From an uncultured Marinobacter sp. (GTDB taxonomy: Bacteria > Pseudomonadota > Gammaproteobacteria > Pseudomonadales > Oleiphilaceae), in assembly GCF_946886895.1 (NCBI RefSeq), contig NZ_CAMPJO010000007.1, forward strand, positions 62,001-126,000: 64,000 nucleotides of DNA. Reading direction: 5' to 3'. The translations under genes were made by a program, and so were the position numbers. A model generated the notes under the pieces. The model saw only the letters and a list, made by a program, of their open reading frames with translations, searched no databases and was not told where the DNA came from. Shown piece after piece: positions 26,337 through 35,082 of the stretch. Every line of letters starts with the position of its first letter. The first letter of the stretch is position 1.

Positions 26337-27764
26337 GTGAGCACTATCGCTCTGAGCAGATCCCGTAACGCTGACATGACCCTGGTGAGCCGAAACCTGG
26401 CCACTGTGAGCCTGCTCACCATTTCAGTGTGCGCAGTTATCAGGGAGCTGTCCCGGACTCCGTGGCCCAGCCCGGTGGCGGGCGCCGCCCTACTATTGTT
26501 CGTGGTTCTGCAATGGCCCCGAATCAGCCTGACCTATCGGATATTTGCCATTCTCGCCCCGACACTTGCCACCGGTCTCTGGTTTGCAGGTATGATTGAT
26601 GGAGTCGCGGTGGCGGCGGGCCTTGACCGTGCAGCCTTTTTTACCTTCTTCCTGACGTCCCTGGCGGTATTGCGTGAATCCGCCAGATCTTCGCCCCTGG
26701 TTCGTCGTTGTGGCAAGGTACTGGTCAACCAGCCTCCGGGACGCCGTTACCTGCTGATGTCCTTCGGGTCACATCTGTTCAGCGTGATGCTGAACATTGG
26801 CGCCCTCAATGTGCTGGGCACGATGATTCGTCGTGCGATACGGCCGTCGTCTGACCCGGAAACCCAGCGAATCGGGGGCATTCGCCAACGGCGTATGCTG
26901 ACGGCCACCCTCCGGGGGTTCTGCGGCGTTCCCTTGTGGGCGCCGACGTCGGTCACCATGTTGCTGGTCCTGTCCGGCATCCCCGATCTGACCTGGGAAC
27001 AATACGCTCCGCTGGGGTTACTCTGGACTCTATTGTTCATCCTTTGGGGTGCCATTCTCGACCGTTTCTCTTACCCCAGGCCAAAAACACATCGAGTCAG
27101 TGGCGGGGGGCTGGGCCAATTGGTCCCCCTGGTGTTCCTGGTGGCACTGATTCCCGGACTGGCCTATGTGCTGGCACAAATCACCGGCCTGCAGCTTTTT
27201 TCGGCTCTGCTCATGTGCGCGCCGGTTATCGGCCTTATCTGGATCTGGGTTCAGTACCGGGGGCTCAGGACCAGGGTGAAAGGCGGATTACTTCTGCGTC
27301 GGATGCGGCAGTCGTTCCCTGAAACCTTTACCAACCAACGCAATGAGGTCGTGCTGTTCACCTCGTCCGGTTTTATCGGGGTGATTCTGATCCCGCTGAT
27401 CGACCCAGAAGCAGCCAGCGCCTTCCTGATCCAGGCGGATATTGGTAATGCCACCCTGATGGTCTGCATTTCACTGATCATGCTGACTTTTTCCTTTATC
27501 GGCATAAACGCCATCATCACCGTAACCCTGATGCTCGGAGCACTCCAGCAGATACCCGACCTGGATATCCCCCCACTGGTGCAGGCATCCGTCATCGCCA
27601 TTACCTGGGCCGTTTTTGCGGGCGCGTCGCCTTTTACCGCATCACTGCGTTTTATTTCCAACTTCTCTGGTGTCTCACCATTACGGTTTGGCATCGAATG
27701 GAATGGATGGTTCAGCGTCAGCGCGCTGGCCATCATGTACATCACCCTCTATGCATGGCTTTAA
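26337..27764 (+). CDS. Polytopic membrane protein, paralogue of the unrecognised permease family
   Basis: 475 residues, about twelve hydrophobic segments. By eye it is homologous to the protein at 13215-14543: LNIGALNVLGTMI matches LNFGSVGVVATMI, RGFCGVPLWAPTS matches RGFGASPMASPLS, RNEVVLFTSSGFIG matches NNELVIMGGSSFLG, and FIGINAIITVTL matches AVGINPIISGTL. GTG at 26337 is the start in the ORF; an ATG at 26376 is an alternative and neither has a strong Shine-Dalgarno. Sits between nitroreductase and nitronate monooxygenase genes, which suggests import of a nitro-acid or export of a product. Function inferred from position only. Confidence 0.72.
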   Translation: MSTIALSRSRNADMTLVSRNLATVSLLTISVCAVIRELSRTPWPSPVAGAALLLFVVLQWPRISLTYRIFAILAPTLATGLWFAGMIDGVAVAAGLDRAAFFTFFLTSLAVLRESARSSPLVRRCGKVLVNQPPGRRYLLMSFGSHLFSVMLNIGALNVLGTMIRRAIRPSSDPETQRIGGIRQRRMLTATLRGFCGVPLWAPTSVTMLLVLSGIPDLTWEQYAPLGLLWTLLFILWGAILDRFSYPRPKTHRVSGGGLGQLVPLVFLVALIPGLAYVLAQITGLQLFSALLMCAPVIGLIWIWVQYRGLRTRVKGGLLLRRMRQSFPETFTNQRNEVVLFTSSGFIGVILIPLIDPEAASAFLIQADIGNATLMVCISLIMLTFSFIGINAIITVTLMLGALQQIPDLDIPPLVQASVIAITWAVFAGASPFTASLRFISNFSGVSPLRFGIEWNGWFSVSALAIMYITLYAWL

Positions 27765-27797
27765 TCCGGCATGGACACAACACAGGAGTAATCTCCC

Positions 27798-28763
27798 ATG
27801 GGCCTTCCTGACAACATCAGGGATCATCTGACACTGCCAGTCCTTTGCTCTCCCATGTTCATCATCTCCAATCCAAAAATGGTGATCGAGCAGTGTAAAA
27901 GCGGCGTTATAGGATCCTTCCCGGCGCTGAATGCGCGTCCGGCGGAAAAGCTGGATGAGTGGTTAACGGAAATCGATGAGGAACTGGCCGCGTACAAAGC
28001 CGCCAACCCCGACGTCAGAGTGGCCCCTTACGCGGTCAACCAGATTGCCCACCCCACCAATGACCGACTGGAGCACGACACACAAGTATGCGTGAAGCAC
28101 AAAGTGCCCATTATTATCACCAGTCTCCAGGCCAACCCGATGGTCATTGAGGCCGTTCACAGTTATGGCGGTCTGGTTTTCCACGATGTCACCAATATCC
28201 GCCACGCCAGGAAGGCCCTGAGCATGGGGGTGGACGGCCTGATCCTGGTGACAGCCGGGGCGGGCGGGCATGCCGGCACACTCAGCCCGTTTGCATTGCT
28301 TTCGGAAATCCGCTCGTTCTTCGATGGTCCGGTGATACTCGGCGGCGCCATCACCAAGGGCAACCATGTACTCAGCGCCGAGGTCATGGGTGCGGACATG
28401 GCCTACTTGGGCACGCGTTTCATTGCGACCGAAGAGGCCAATGCCGACCAGTCCTACAAGGACATGATCCTGCAATCATCTGCATCCGATATTGTCTATA
28501 CCAACCTCTTTACCGGGGTGCATGGCAACTACCTTCGCGGCAGTATAGAGAAGGCGGGGCTGGACCCGGACAATCTGCCCACATCCGACAAAAGCAAGAT
28601 GAGCTTTGGTGGAGGCAGTAGCAAGAGTAAAGCCTGGAAGGATATATGGGGTGCGGGCCAGGGGGTTGGCGGGATTACTCAACTAACATCGGTCGCTGAC
28701 ACGGTGGCCAGATTGCGTGATGAATACGAATCGGCCAAAGCACAAGTAGCCGAAAAACAATAA
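27798..28763 (+). CDS. Nitronate monooxygenase (2-nitropropane dioxygenase family)
   Basis: 321-residue FMN TIM-barrel enzyme. 'LPVLCSPMFIISNPKMV' at the N-terminus, 'VTAGAGGHAGT' at about 151-161 with the catalytic His158, 'GPVILGGAITKGNHVLSAEVMGAD' region near 177-200 for the FMN phosphate, and 'YLGTRFIATEEA'. AGGAG precedes the ATG. Oxidises alkyl nitronates such as propionate-3-nitronate to the oxo compound plus nitrite or nitrate. Some family members are enoyl reductases instead; presence of the histidine favours the monooxygenase. Confidence 0.88.
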   Translation: MGLPDNIRDHLTLPVLCSPMFIISNPKMVIEQCKSGVIGSFPALNARPAEKLDEWLTEIDEELAAYKAANPDVRVAPYAVNQIAHPTNDRLEHDTQVCVKHKVPIIITSLQANPMVIEAVHSYGGLVFHDVTNIRHARKALSMGVDGLILVTAGAGGHAGTLSPFALLSEIRSFFDGPVILGGAITKGNHVLSAEVMGADMAYLGTRFIATEEANADQSYKDMILQSSASDIVYTNLFTGVHGNYLRGSIEKAGLDPDNLPTSDKSKMSFGGGSSKSKAWKDIWGAGQGVGGITQLTSVADTVARLRDEYESAKAQVAEKQ

Positions 28764-28818
28764 GCAGCTGGTTTGTCAGATTACGCCTGTGGCTAATCCG
28801 ACACCGAAAATAAAGATC

Positions 28819-28843
28819 GGGGCGATCCACGCCCCCTGTTTTT
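28819..28843. terminator. Bidirectional rho-independent terminator
   Basis: GGGGCG-ATCCA-CGCCCC stem-loop followed by CTGTTTTT on the plus strand, 56 bp after the nitronate monooxygenase stop. On the minus strand the same stem is followed by a U-rich run, so it can also close the leftward crotonase operon that ends at 28858. Confidence 0.75.
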
Positions 28844-28857
28844 GTAGTGGTGCAAGC

Positions 28858-29640
28858 TCAGGATCGCGTGAAGTTGCCGTCGCGGCGCTCTGTGACAGCC
28901 GCCATTCCTTCTTTATGATCGGTGGTTTTGGCTAACCAGACCTGCTCGGCAAACTCATGTTCCAGCCGGTGCCTGAGTTCCTCCACCAGGCCATGTCGAA
29001 GCGTCGCCCGGGTGGACTCCACCGCAAGGGGGGCACACTGTGCGATTTCAGCCGCCAACGCGATGGCCTGCGCCCGCACCTGATCAGCGGGGACCAGCAT
29101 GTCGGCCAGGCCATACTCCAGCGCCTCTTCACCCTTGATCCGACGCCCCGTCAACAGCATCAGGTTGGCCCGCTGCTGACCGATCAGCCGGGGCAACATC
29201 AGGCTGATTCCAAAGCCCGGATGAATTCCGAGTTTAACGAAATTGGCCGCAAATCGTGCCTCCGGGCAAACCACTCGGAAATCAGGAACCAGAGAGAGCC
29301 CCAGGCCGCCACCAATTGCGGCACCATGAATGGCACCAACCACCGGCTTTGCGCAGGCATACAGGCGCGCCGCAGCTTTATACAGAGTAATCGCACTGTT
29401 GTCTGACTCCGTTTTGAACAGATCACTCCCGTTTGACGAAAAGTCGGCCCCCGCGCAGAACGCTTTGCCCTGGGCCGCCAGCACGATTGCACGGCAGTGG
29501 CTGTCCTGTTCCAGAGACTCAAAACACTCCGCAATCTGCTCTATGAGGCGAACGTCAAAGAAATTAAGAGGTGGCCGGCGGATTTCGACCACAACTACGT
29601 GCCCGTGCCATTCAATCGCAACATCATCAAACGATTTCAT
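28858..29640 (-). CDS. Crotonase-superfamily protein lacking both hydratase glutamates
   Basis: 260-residue enoyl-CoA hydratase/isomerase fold. The oxyanion-hole blocks are present (AAQGKAFCAGADF near 59-71; GAIHGAAIGGGLGL near 102-115). The two general acid/base glutamates of true hydratases are absent by eye alignment: GGGCEL reads GGGLGL, and FAQPEI reads FAANFV. It is therefore probably an isomerase or another crotonase reaction rather than a hydratase. ATG 29640 has AAGGGAG ahead of it; the longer frame runs into the previous gene. Third gene after the two acyl-CoA dehydrogenase subunits. Confidence 0.82.
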   Translation of the reverse strand: MKSFDDVAIEWHGHVVVVEIRRPPLNFFDVRLIEQIAECFESLEQDSHCRAIVLAAQGKAFCAGADFSSNGSDLFKTESDNSAITLYKAAARLYACAKPVVGAIHGAAIGGGLGLSLVPDFRVVCPEARFAANFVKLGIHPGFGISLMLPRLIGQQRANLMLLTGRRIKGEEALEYGLADMLVPADQVRAQAIALAAEIAQCAPLAVESTRATLRHGLVEELRHRLEHEFAEQVWLAKTTDHKEGMAAVTERRDGNFTRS

Positions 29641-29656
29641 TGGTTCTCCCTTGCTC

Positions 29657-30739
29657 CTAACGGGATACGATATCCCAGACCTGTGGCGCCCCGGCATCGG
29701 CATGGCCCAATTCACCGGCCACACTCATACCCAGGCGTTCGGACCAGTAAAATTCCGATCCGTACTCCTCCCGCCAACTCCATACACGCCGGCTGTATTG
29801 CTGCAGCGGATATTCAAAACTGAAACCCATGGCGCCATGGGCCTGATGCGCCAGCCGGGACACCGTTGCAGCGCCTTCAGATGTCACCACCTTGGCGGTG
29901 GCCACCGGCAGAAAAATGAGGTCATCGCCGTTGAATGGCTCCTGATGCTCCGACAGCACCCGGATCGCCTGTTCAACGGTGGCGTTGGACAAAGCACTCT
30001 CGCCGGCGATGTCCGCCACCTTATGCTGAATCGCCTGAAATTTCCCCAGGGGCCGACCAAATTGCTGCCGCTCCTTGACATAACCTACTGTCAAGTCAGT
30101 TATTTTTTCAAACGCACCGGCCATCTGGCAGGCTCTCACCAGAGCACAGAATTGCCGGAGGCCATCGTCGCTCATGCTGTCCATAACCGGAGATAGCTGT
30201 ACCGGCGCCGCATTCTCCAGCGTGACTCTGGCCCGGGGTTCACCCGCCAGGCTTTCTTCCGGTTCAACGTTCAGGTGATCAGCAGCAAACGTCGCAATCC
30301 TGACCAGCCCTCCGTCAGCAACGGGAACCACCAGGAGTGACTCGCTGATCACGCCTGGGGCATGGCTGATCACCCCCTGGACCCTTCCGTTATCGACAAC
30401 CGGCAATTGACCGCCATCAAACACCAGCGCGGCCCAGGTATCCGCCAGGTCAAGCCCACTTTCGGCAAGCACCAGGTTGGCAACAAGAGTATCCGCCAGT
30501 GGCACCGGAACGGCATAGCTGGCAGCCAGACGAATCAGGTTAAAGCCCAGGGCAAGGGAGCCACCCACACCGCCCGCTTCCTCAGGCACCCAGGCCAGAG
30601 GAAGCCCCGCAGAGATCACGGCGTCGCCCAATGCTTCCGGGAATGCACCGGTTTCCGTCTGGTTAACCACCTCGGCACCACAATGATCAGAGAGCAGTCG
30701 GGTGGCCATATCGAGAATTAGCTGATCTGTCTGGTCCAT
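29657..30739 (-). CDS. Acyl-CoA dehydrogenase family protein, probable small/beta subunit
   Basis: 360 residues. Acyl-CoA dehydrogenase fold with a shortened middle domain and no TEPxxGSD loop; the C-terminal helical part is clear: 'YVKERQQFGRPLGKFQAIQHKVAD' from about 241 and 'LAHQAHGAMGFSFEYPLQQYSRR'. The IYEGT segment is not conserved (WREEYGSE there). Such degenerate partners form alpha2-beta2 heteromers with a full acyl-CoA dehydrogenase, as in the actinobacterial FadE26-27 and FadE28-29 steroid enzymes. The neighbouring upstream gene supplies the full subunit, 50 bp away in the same direction. Confidence 0.82.
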   Translation of the reverse strand: MDQTDQLILDMATRLLSDHCGAEVVNQTETGAFPEALGDAVISAGLPLAWVPEEAGGVGGSLALGFNLIRLAASYAVPVPLADTLVANLVLAESGLDLADTWAALVFDGGQLPVVDNGRVQGVISHAPGVISESLLVVPVADGGLVRIATFAADHLNVEPEESLAGEPRARVTLENAAPVQLSPVMDSMSDDGLRQFCALVRACQMAGAFEKITDLTVGYVKERQQFGRPLGKFQAIQHKVADIAGESALSNATVEQAIRVLSEHQEPFNGDDLIFLPVATAKVVTSEGAATVSRLAHQAHGAMGFSFEYPLQQYSRRVWSWREEYGSEFYWSERLGMSVAGELGHADAGAPQVWDIVSR

Positions 30740-30789
30740 ATCACATCCTCTCGTGATTCATAGGTCAATCGGCGGGCGCCCAGAGCGAC

Positions 30790-31950
30790 TTACCTCAAGC
30801 CCATGCCTCTGGCGACGATGCCCTTGAGAACCTCATTGGTTCCCCCGCGAAGTGTGAAGGAGGGCTGTCTCAGCAGGCTGTCGGATAGCAGGTACTGCAG
30901 CTCGTCGCCGGCATTTGGTTTCAAGTGGATGGGCCAGAACTCACGTAAACGCTCAATGATGTCCTGCTCCAGGCGCGTACCCAGATCCTTAACCAGGGCG
31001 GCCTCTACATCAGGGGATTGTCCCTGGCCAAGCAGCGCCGCCACGCCCAGTGACATGGCACGCAACCCCCGGATACGGGCCAGAATACTGCCGATGACCG
31101 CGGCCTGGTGCCTCTCCATTGAGGCGGCACTCTGCTGAATGGCCTTTTCAAGGGCAACAAAGGTGCTCAGGAAACGTTCAGGCCCGGAGCGTTCCAGGGC
31201 CAGTTCGCTGGTGATCTGTTTCCAGCCTTCGCCCACCGCGCCGAGCACGGCATCGTCGGCAACAAACACTTTCTCGAAATGACTTTCATTGAAGTGCTCC
31301 ACGCCACTCATGTCGCGGATACCTCGAACAGTGACGCCTGGGGAGTCCAGCGGCACCAGGAACTGCGTCAGGCCCTCGTGGCGTTTCTTGTCGTCCCGCT
31401 CCCCGGTGCGGGCCAGCACAGTCATGTACTGGCAACTGTGGGCACCGGACGACCAGAGCTTGGTTCCGGTAATTTCCCAGCCACCTTCCACCCGGTGCGC
31501 CCGGGTTCTCACCGAGGCGAGATCCGAACCGGATTCCGGTTCACTGAGCCCCAGCGCAATGAAACATTCACCGGCTGCAATGCGAGGCAATATGGCCTGT
31601 TTCATTGCTTCGGTGCCCGTTGCCAGGATCAGCGGACCGCTCTGACGATCGGCAATCCAGTGAGCATGGACAGGCGCACCTGCAACCAGTAGCTCCTCGG
31701 TAATGACGTAGCGATGCAACGCACTAAGCTCCCGGCCGCCATACTGTTTTGGCCAGGTCACACCAATCCAGCCACGCTGTCCAAGCTTGCGACTGAACTC
31801 GGGGTCAATACCCGCACACCAGCAGTCCGTGGTGGGGCGGAAGCTACCGTTGTCAATTTCCTCCTGCAGGAAAGAACGGACGTCTTTACGCAGGTGATCG
31901 ACACTGTCATCAAGCACGGGGGCGGGAAAGTTGAAACGGATATTGTCCAT
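30790..31950 (-). CDS. Acyl-CoA dehydrogenase, probable large/alpha subunit
   Basis: 386 residues with complete acyl-CoA dehydrogenase blocks: 'ALGLSEPESGSDLASVRTRA' from about 129, 'ITGTKLWSSGAHSCQYMT' from about 156, and the C-terminal 'FTLRGGTNEVLKGIVAR' near 365. Gly replaces the MCAD-type glutamate in RGGTNEV, as in the FadE subfamily that forms heteromers and keeps its base on another helix. ATG 31950 marks the conserved N-terminus; the longer frame reads through a terminator hairpin. Pairs with the degenerate subunit downstream. Bulky or branched acyl-CoA, for example terpenoid or steroid side chain, is the inferred substrate. Confidence 0.85.
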   Translation of the reverse strand: MDNIRFNFPAPVLDDSVDHLRKDVRSFLQEEIDNGSFRPTTDCWCAGIDPEFSRKLGQRGWIGVTWPKQYGGRELSALHRYVITEELLVAGAPVHAHWIADRQSGPLILATGTEAMKQAILPRIAAGECFIALGLSEPESGSDLASVRTRAHRVEGGWEITGTKLWSSGAHSCQYMTVLARTGERDDKKRHEGLTQFLVPLDSPGVTVRGIRDMSGVEHFNESHFEKVFVADDAVLGAVGEGWKQITSELALERSGPERFLSTFVALEKAIQQSAASMERHQAAVIGSILARIRGLRAMSLGVAALLGQGQSPDVEAALVKDLGTRLEQDIIERLREFWPIHLKPNAGDELQYLLSDSLLRQPSFTLRGGTNEVLKGIVARGMGLR

Positions 31951-31984
31951 AATCACCACGCGACTCACAGGAAAAAGTCTTGAG

Positions 31985-32014
31985 AAAAAAAAGGGTTTTC
32001 TCAAAAGAAAACCC
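31985..32014 (-). terminator. Rho-independent terminator after the ligase gene
   Basis: On the minus strand GGGTTTTC-TTTTGA-GAAAACCC is followed by eight U residues. It lies 112 bp beyond the stop of the CoA ligase at 32127 and 34 bp ahead of the dehydrogenase ATG at 31950, so it separates two leftward units or acts as an attenuator for the second. Confidence 0.85.
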
Positions 32015-32126
32015 AAGCTTACCCCTCAAAAAGGAGGACACTGAACAACAACGCAACACCTATATTCCCGATTACAAACCCATAACACAAATATCAATTA
32101 CATATGTTTTCCATACACAAAAAGCA

Positions 32127-33698
32127 TCATTCTGCGCCAGTTGAAATCATCTTCCTGAGTTCCGACTTGAGGATCTTGTTAACCGCCGATACCGGAAGAG
32201 GCTGCTCCATAAACGTCACACCCGTCGGGCATTTGTAATGGGCAATACGCTCCCGGCAGTAGTCAATAATGTCACTCTCACTCACAACTGCCTGATCAGC
32301 CAGTCTTACAACCGCGTGGACAGACTCGCCCCACGTTTCATGGGGGACGCCAACAACCGCACACTCCTTGATATCAGGATGGCGCGACAGGATATTCTCA
32401 ATCTCTATCGGATAGACATTCTCCCCGCCGCTGACGATCATGTCCTTGATACGTCCCACCAGGAACAGGTAGCCATCCTCATCCAGATAGCCGCTGTCCC
32501 CCGTGTAATACCAGCCGTCCTCCAGTACCGCGGACGTTAATTCAGGCGCGCGCCAGTACCCCTTCATGATGCTGGCGCCCTTGACGGCAATTTCACCCAC
32601 CTCTCCGACACCCAGTGCCTGGCGCTCCGCATTAACGATCCGGACCTGGTTATGAAAGACCGCCCGGCCAACCGACTCCAGCCGTGATAAACGGGCGGCC
32701 TCAAGAGAGTGATCGTCGCCATCCAGCACCGTCACCACGGGAGATGCTTCCGTCATACCGTAGGATTGTGCGAAGGAGACAGTCGGCAGCAGTGTCAGTG
32801 CCCGCTCCAGTAACGCCACAGGAATGGGCGATGCACCATAGGTGATCATCCGTAGGCTGGACAGGTCGAACTCGGAAAATCGCGGATGGTCCAGCATCAA
32901 CTGCAGCATGGTTGGCACAATCTGCATGGTGTTGATGCAATGCTTTTCCACCGTCTGCATCGTTTCCAGCACATCGAATTTGGCAAGAATAACCGTGTGG
33001 GTTCCCATCATGGTGGCGGTATAGACCCGGGAACCGGCGGCGGTATGAAACATGGGCCCCGCCAGTAAATGGGTTTCTCTCTCAACCAGCCTATAGAGAG
33101 GAATGCCACCAAGCGCATTGGTGAACAGGTTGATATGCGTCAGCATGACGCCCTTGGAGCGCCCGGTGGTGCCTCCGGTGTAGAAAATGACCAGGGTATC
33201 GTCGTTGCCGCTGGGCTGCAGCTCCCTCTGTTCAGCACTCGACAGCAGTTCCTCACAGGACAGAAACCCGTCCGGCGCTGCCCCCTCCCCCGCATAAATC
33301 AACGTTTCCAGCCAGGGGCATTCCCGTCTGATAGCCCTGGCGTGCTCAATATGATGGCGGTCCACCAACAGAACCTTTGGTTCGGCATCCTGAACACACT
33401 CGATCATCTCACCCTGGGACAGGCGAAAGTTCACCGGCACCGTCACGGCCCCTGCCATGGGTGAAGCAAAAAACAGCTCAAAGCACCAGTGGGAGTTGTA
33501 GCCAAGATAGGCCACTCTCTCCCCGGCACGTACCCCCAGGTTCGTCAAAGCAAACGCCAGACGCTGACAACGCTCACGGGTTTGTACCCAGGTGTAGGTG
33601 TGTTCCCCGTAGGTTACTGAGGGGCTGTCGGGCCACCGGTCCGCAGCCTTCTCCAGCAGGTTAGCCACGGATATCGCATGGACATTCTCAGAATTCAT
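32127..33698 (-). CDS. Long-chain-type acyl-CoA synthetase (AMP-binding)
   Basis: 523-residue AMP-forming ligase. P-loop FYTGGTTGRSKGVM at about 171-184, QSYGMTEASP near 303, 'GWYYTGDSGYLDEDGYLFLVGRIKDMI' near 382-408 (hinge Asp/Arg), 'SGGENVYPIEIE' and the A10 lysine in VNKILKSEL. ATG 33698 has GGGG upstream; the longer frame overlaps the DctM gene. Last gene of the DctP-DctP-DctQ-DctM-ligase unit, so it should activate the acid imported by that TRAP system. Confidence 0.9.
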   Translation of the reverse strand: MNSENVHAISVANLLEKAADRWPDSPSVTYGEHTYTWVQTRERCQRLAFALTNLGVRAGERVAYLGYNSHWCFELFFASPMAGAVTVPVNFRLSQGEMIECVQDAEPKVLLVDRHHIEHARAIRRECPWLETLIYAGEGAAPDGFLSCEELLSSAEQRELQPSGNDDTLVIFYTGGTTGRSKGVMLTHINLFTNALGGIPLYRLVERETHLLAGPMFHTAAGSRVYTATMMGTHTVILAKFDVLETMQTVEKHCINTMQIVPTMLQLMLDHPRFSEFDLSSLRMITYGASPIPVALLERALTLLPTVSFAQSYGMTEASPVVTVLDGDDHSLEAARLSRLESVGRAVFHNQVRIVNAERQALGVGEVGEIAVKGASIMKGYWRAPELTSAVLEDGWYYTGDSGYLDEDGYLFLVGRIKDMIVSGGENVYPIEIENILSRHPDIKECAVVGVPHETWGESVHAVVRLADQAVVSESDIIDYCRERIAHYKCPTGVTFMEQPLPVSAVNKILKSELRKMISTGAE

Positions 33699-33735
33699 GA
33701 ATTCAACCCCATTCGATCCATACATGCATCGCTGC

Positions 33736-35082
33736 TTACCCCAGGCTGCCAGGGATGAGCAGCGAGATAACCGGGAACGCCACAATCAGCCCCAAAACAA
33801 TCAGATCCGCCACCAGAAATTTCATAACGCCGAAGAAAATGGTGTGTACTTTGATCTCCCTCGTCACGACACTGTTGATGACGAACACATTCATACCTAA
33901 AGGCGGCGTCACCAGACCTATTTCCAGAAGCTTGACCACTACCACGCCAAACCAGATCAGGTTCATGCCCATACCTTCCACCAGGGGAATAACAAAAGGC
34001 AGCGTGAGGAGCATGGTGCCGATGGAGTCCAGAAACATGCCCAGCACCAGATACAGCATGACAATGAAAAACAGCACCATCCAGTTCTCGATACCCAGGC
34101 CCGCGACGAACGCGACGAAGGTGCCTGTCACACCGGTGAGCGATACAAAGGAGACAAAAATCTTTGCACCGATGGCAATGAAGAACAGCGATGCGGATTG
34201 AAACGCTGTTTCCTTCATCGAGCTGAGGAAGTCTGCCCACGTCAGCCGGCGCGAAAGAACCCCGAATGACAAAGCGAACACCAGGCACACAGCCGCCGCC
34301 TCAGTGGCAGTGAAAAAACCGCCATAGATGCCCCCAATAATGATGGTCATCAGCATCACCGCAGGCCACGCCTTGATCGCTGCGTTCAAACGGTCACGAC
34401 TGGTGAAATTCAGGTCTCTCGGAGCAGGGGCGTCACCCGGCTTGAGCATGGCCCATATAACCACGACGACAATGAAACCGGTCATGGTAAGAACACCCGG
34501 AAGAATGCCGGCCAGGAACAACTGGTTTACCGACTGCTCGGTGAACATGCCATACAGAATAAACAGAACGCTGGGAGGAATCAGCGAGCCCAGCGTCCCT
34601 CCCATGGCAACCGTGGATGTCGCCAGTTGCTTGTTGTAACCGAAGCGCAGCATCTCAGGCACACAGATCCGGCCCATGGACGATGCGCAGGCAAGGCTCG
34701 ATCCGGTAATCGCGGAAAAGCCCCCACAGCCAAACAACGACGCAATCGCCAGACCGCCCGGCATCTTTGCCAGCCAGACCCGAACGGCTTCATAGATGTC
34801 CGTGGTAATTCGGGAGTGATAGGCAATATGACCCGCAGCAATAAAAAGCGGAATCATGCTCAGGGAATAGGAATGGATAAAGCTGAAGGCATTGGACTCA
34901 ATTAATGCGATAGCCGGACGCAAGCCGCGCTCGAACATGAACTCTCCGCCGGGTCGCCATGCATAGGCAATCAGCGAACACACCGACGCCACCCCAACCA
35001 GCACGTACGCAATAGGAACCCGCATGACCATGAGGCATAGCGCGGCTGCAAACCCCCAACCACCAATTACGGATACTTCCAT
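33736..35082 (-). CDS. TRAP transporter large permease DctM
   Basis: 448-residue DctM permease, about twelve helices. 'SMIPLFIAAGHIAYHSRI' near 75-92, 'GCGGFSAITGSSLACASSMGRICVPEM', begun near 117, 'GTLGSLIPPSVLFILYGMF' and 'FGVVVVKLLEIGLVTPPLGMNVFV' near 388-411. The ATG overlaps the DctQ stop codon. Works with the preceding DctQ and two DctP receptors. Confidence 0.92.
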   Translation of the reverse strand: MEVSVIGGWGFAAALCLMVMRVPIAYVLVGVASVCSLIAYAWRPGGEFMFERGLRPAIALIESNAFSFIHSYSLSMIPLFIAAGHIAYHSRITTDIYEAVRVWLAKMPGGLAIASLFGCGGFSAITGSSLACASSMGRICVPEMLRFGYNKQLATSTVAMGGTLGSLIPPSVLFILYGMFTEQSVNQLFLAGILPGVLTMTGFIVVVVIWAMLKPGDAPAPRDLNFTSRDRLNAAIKAWPAVMLMTIIIGGIYGGFFTATEAAAVCLVFALSFGVLSRRLTWADFLSSMKETAFQSASLFFIAIGAKIFVSFVSLTGVTGTFVAFVAGLGIENWMVLFFIVMLYLVLGMFLDSIGTMLLTLPFVIPLVEGMGMNLIWFGVVVVKLLEIGLVTPPLGMNVFVINSVVTREIKVHTIFFGVMKFLVADLIVLGLIVAFPVISLLIPGSLG

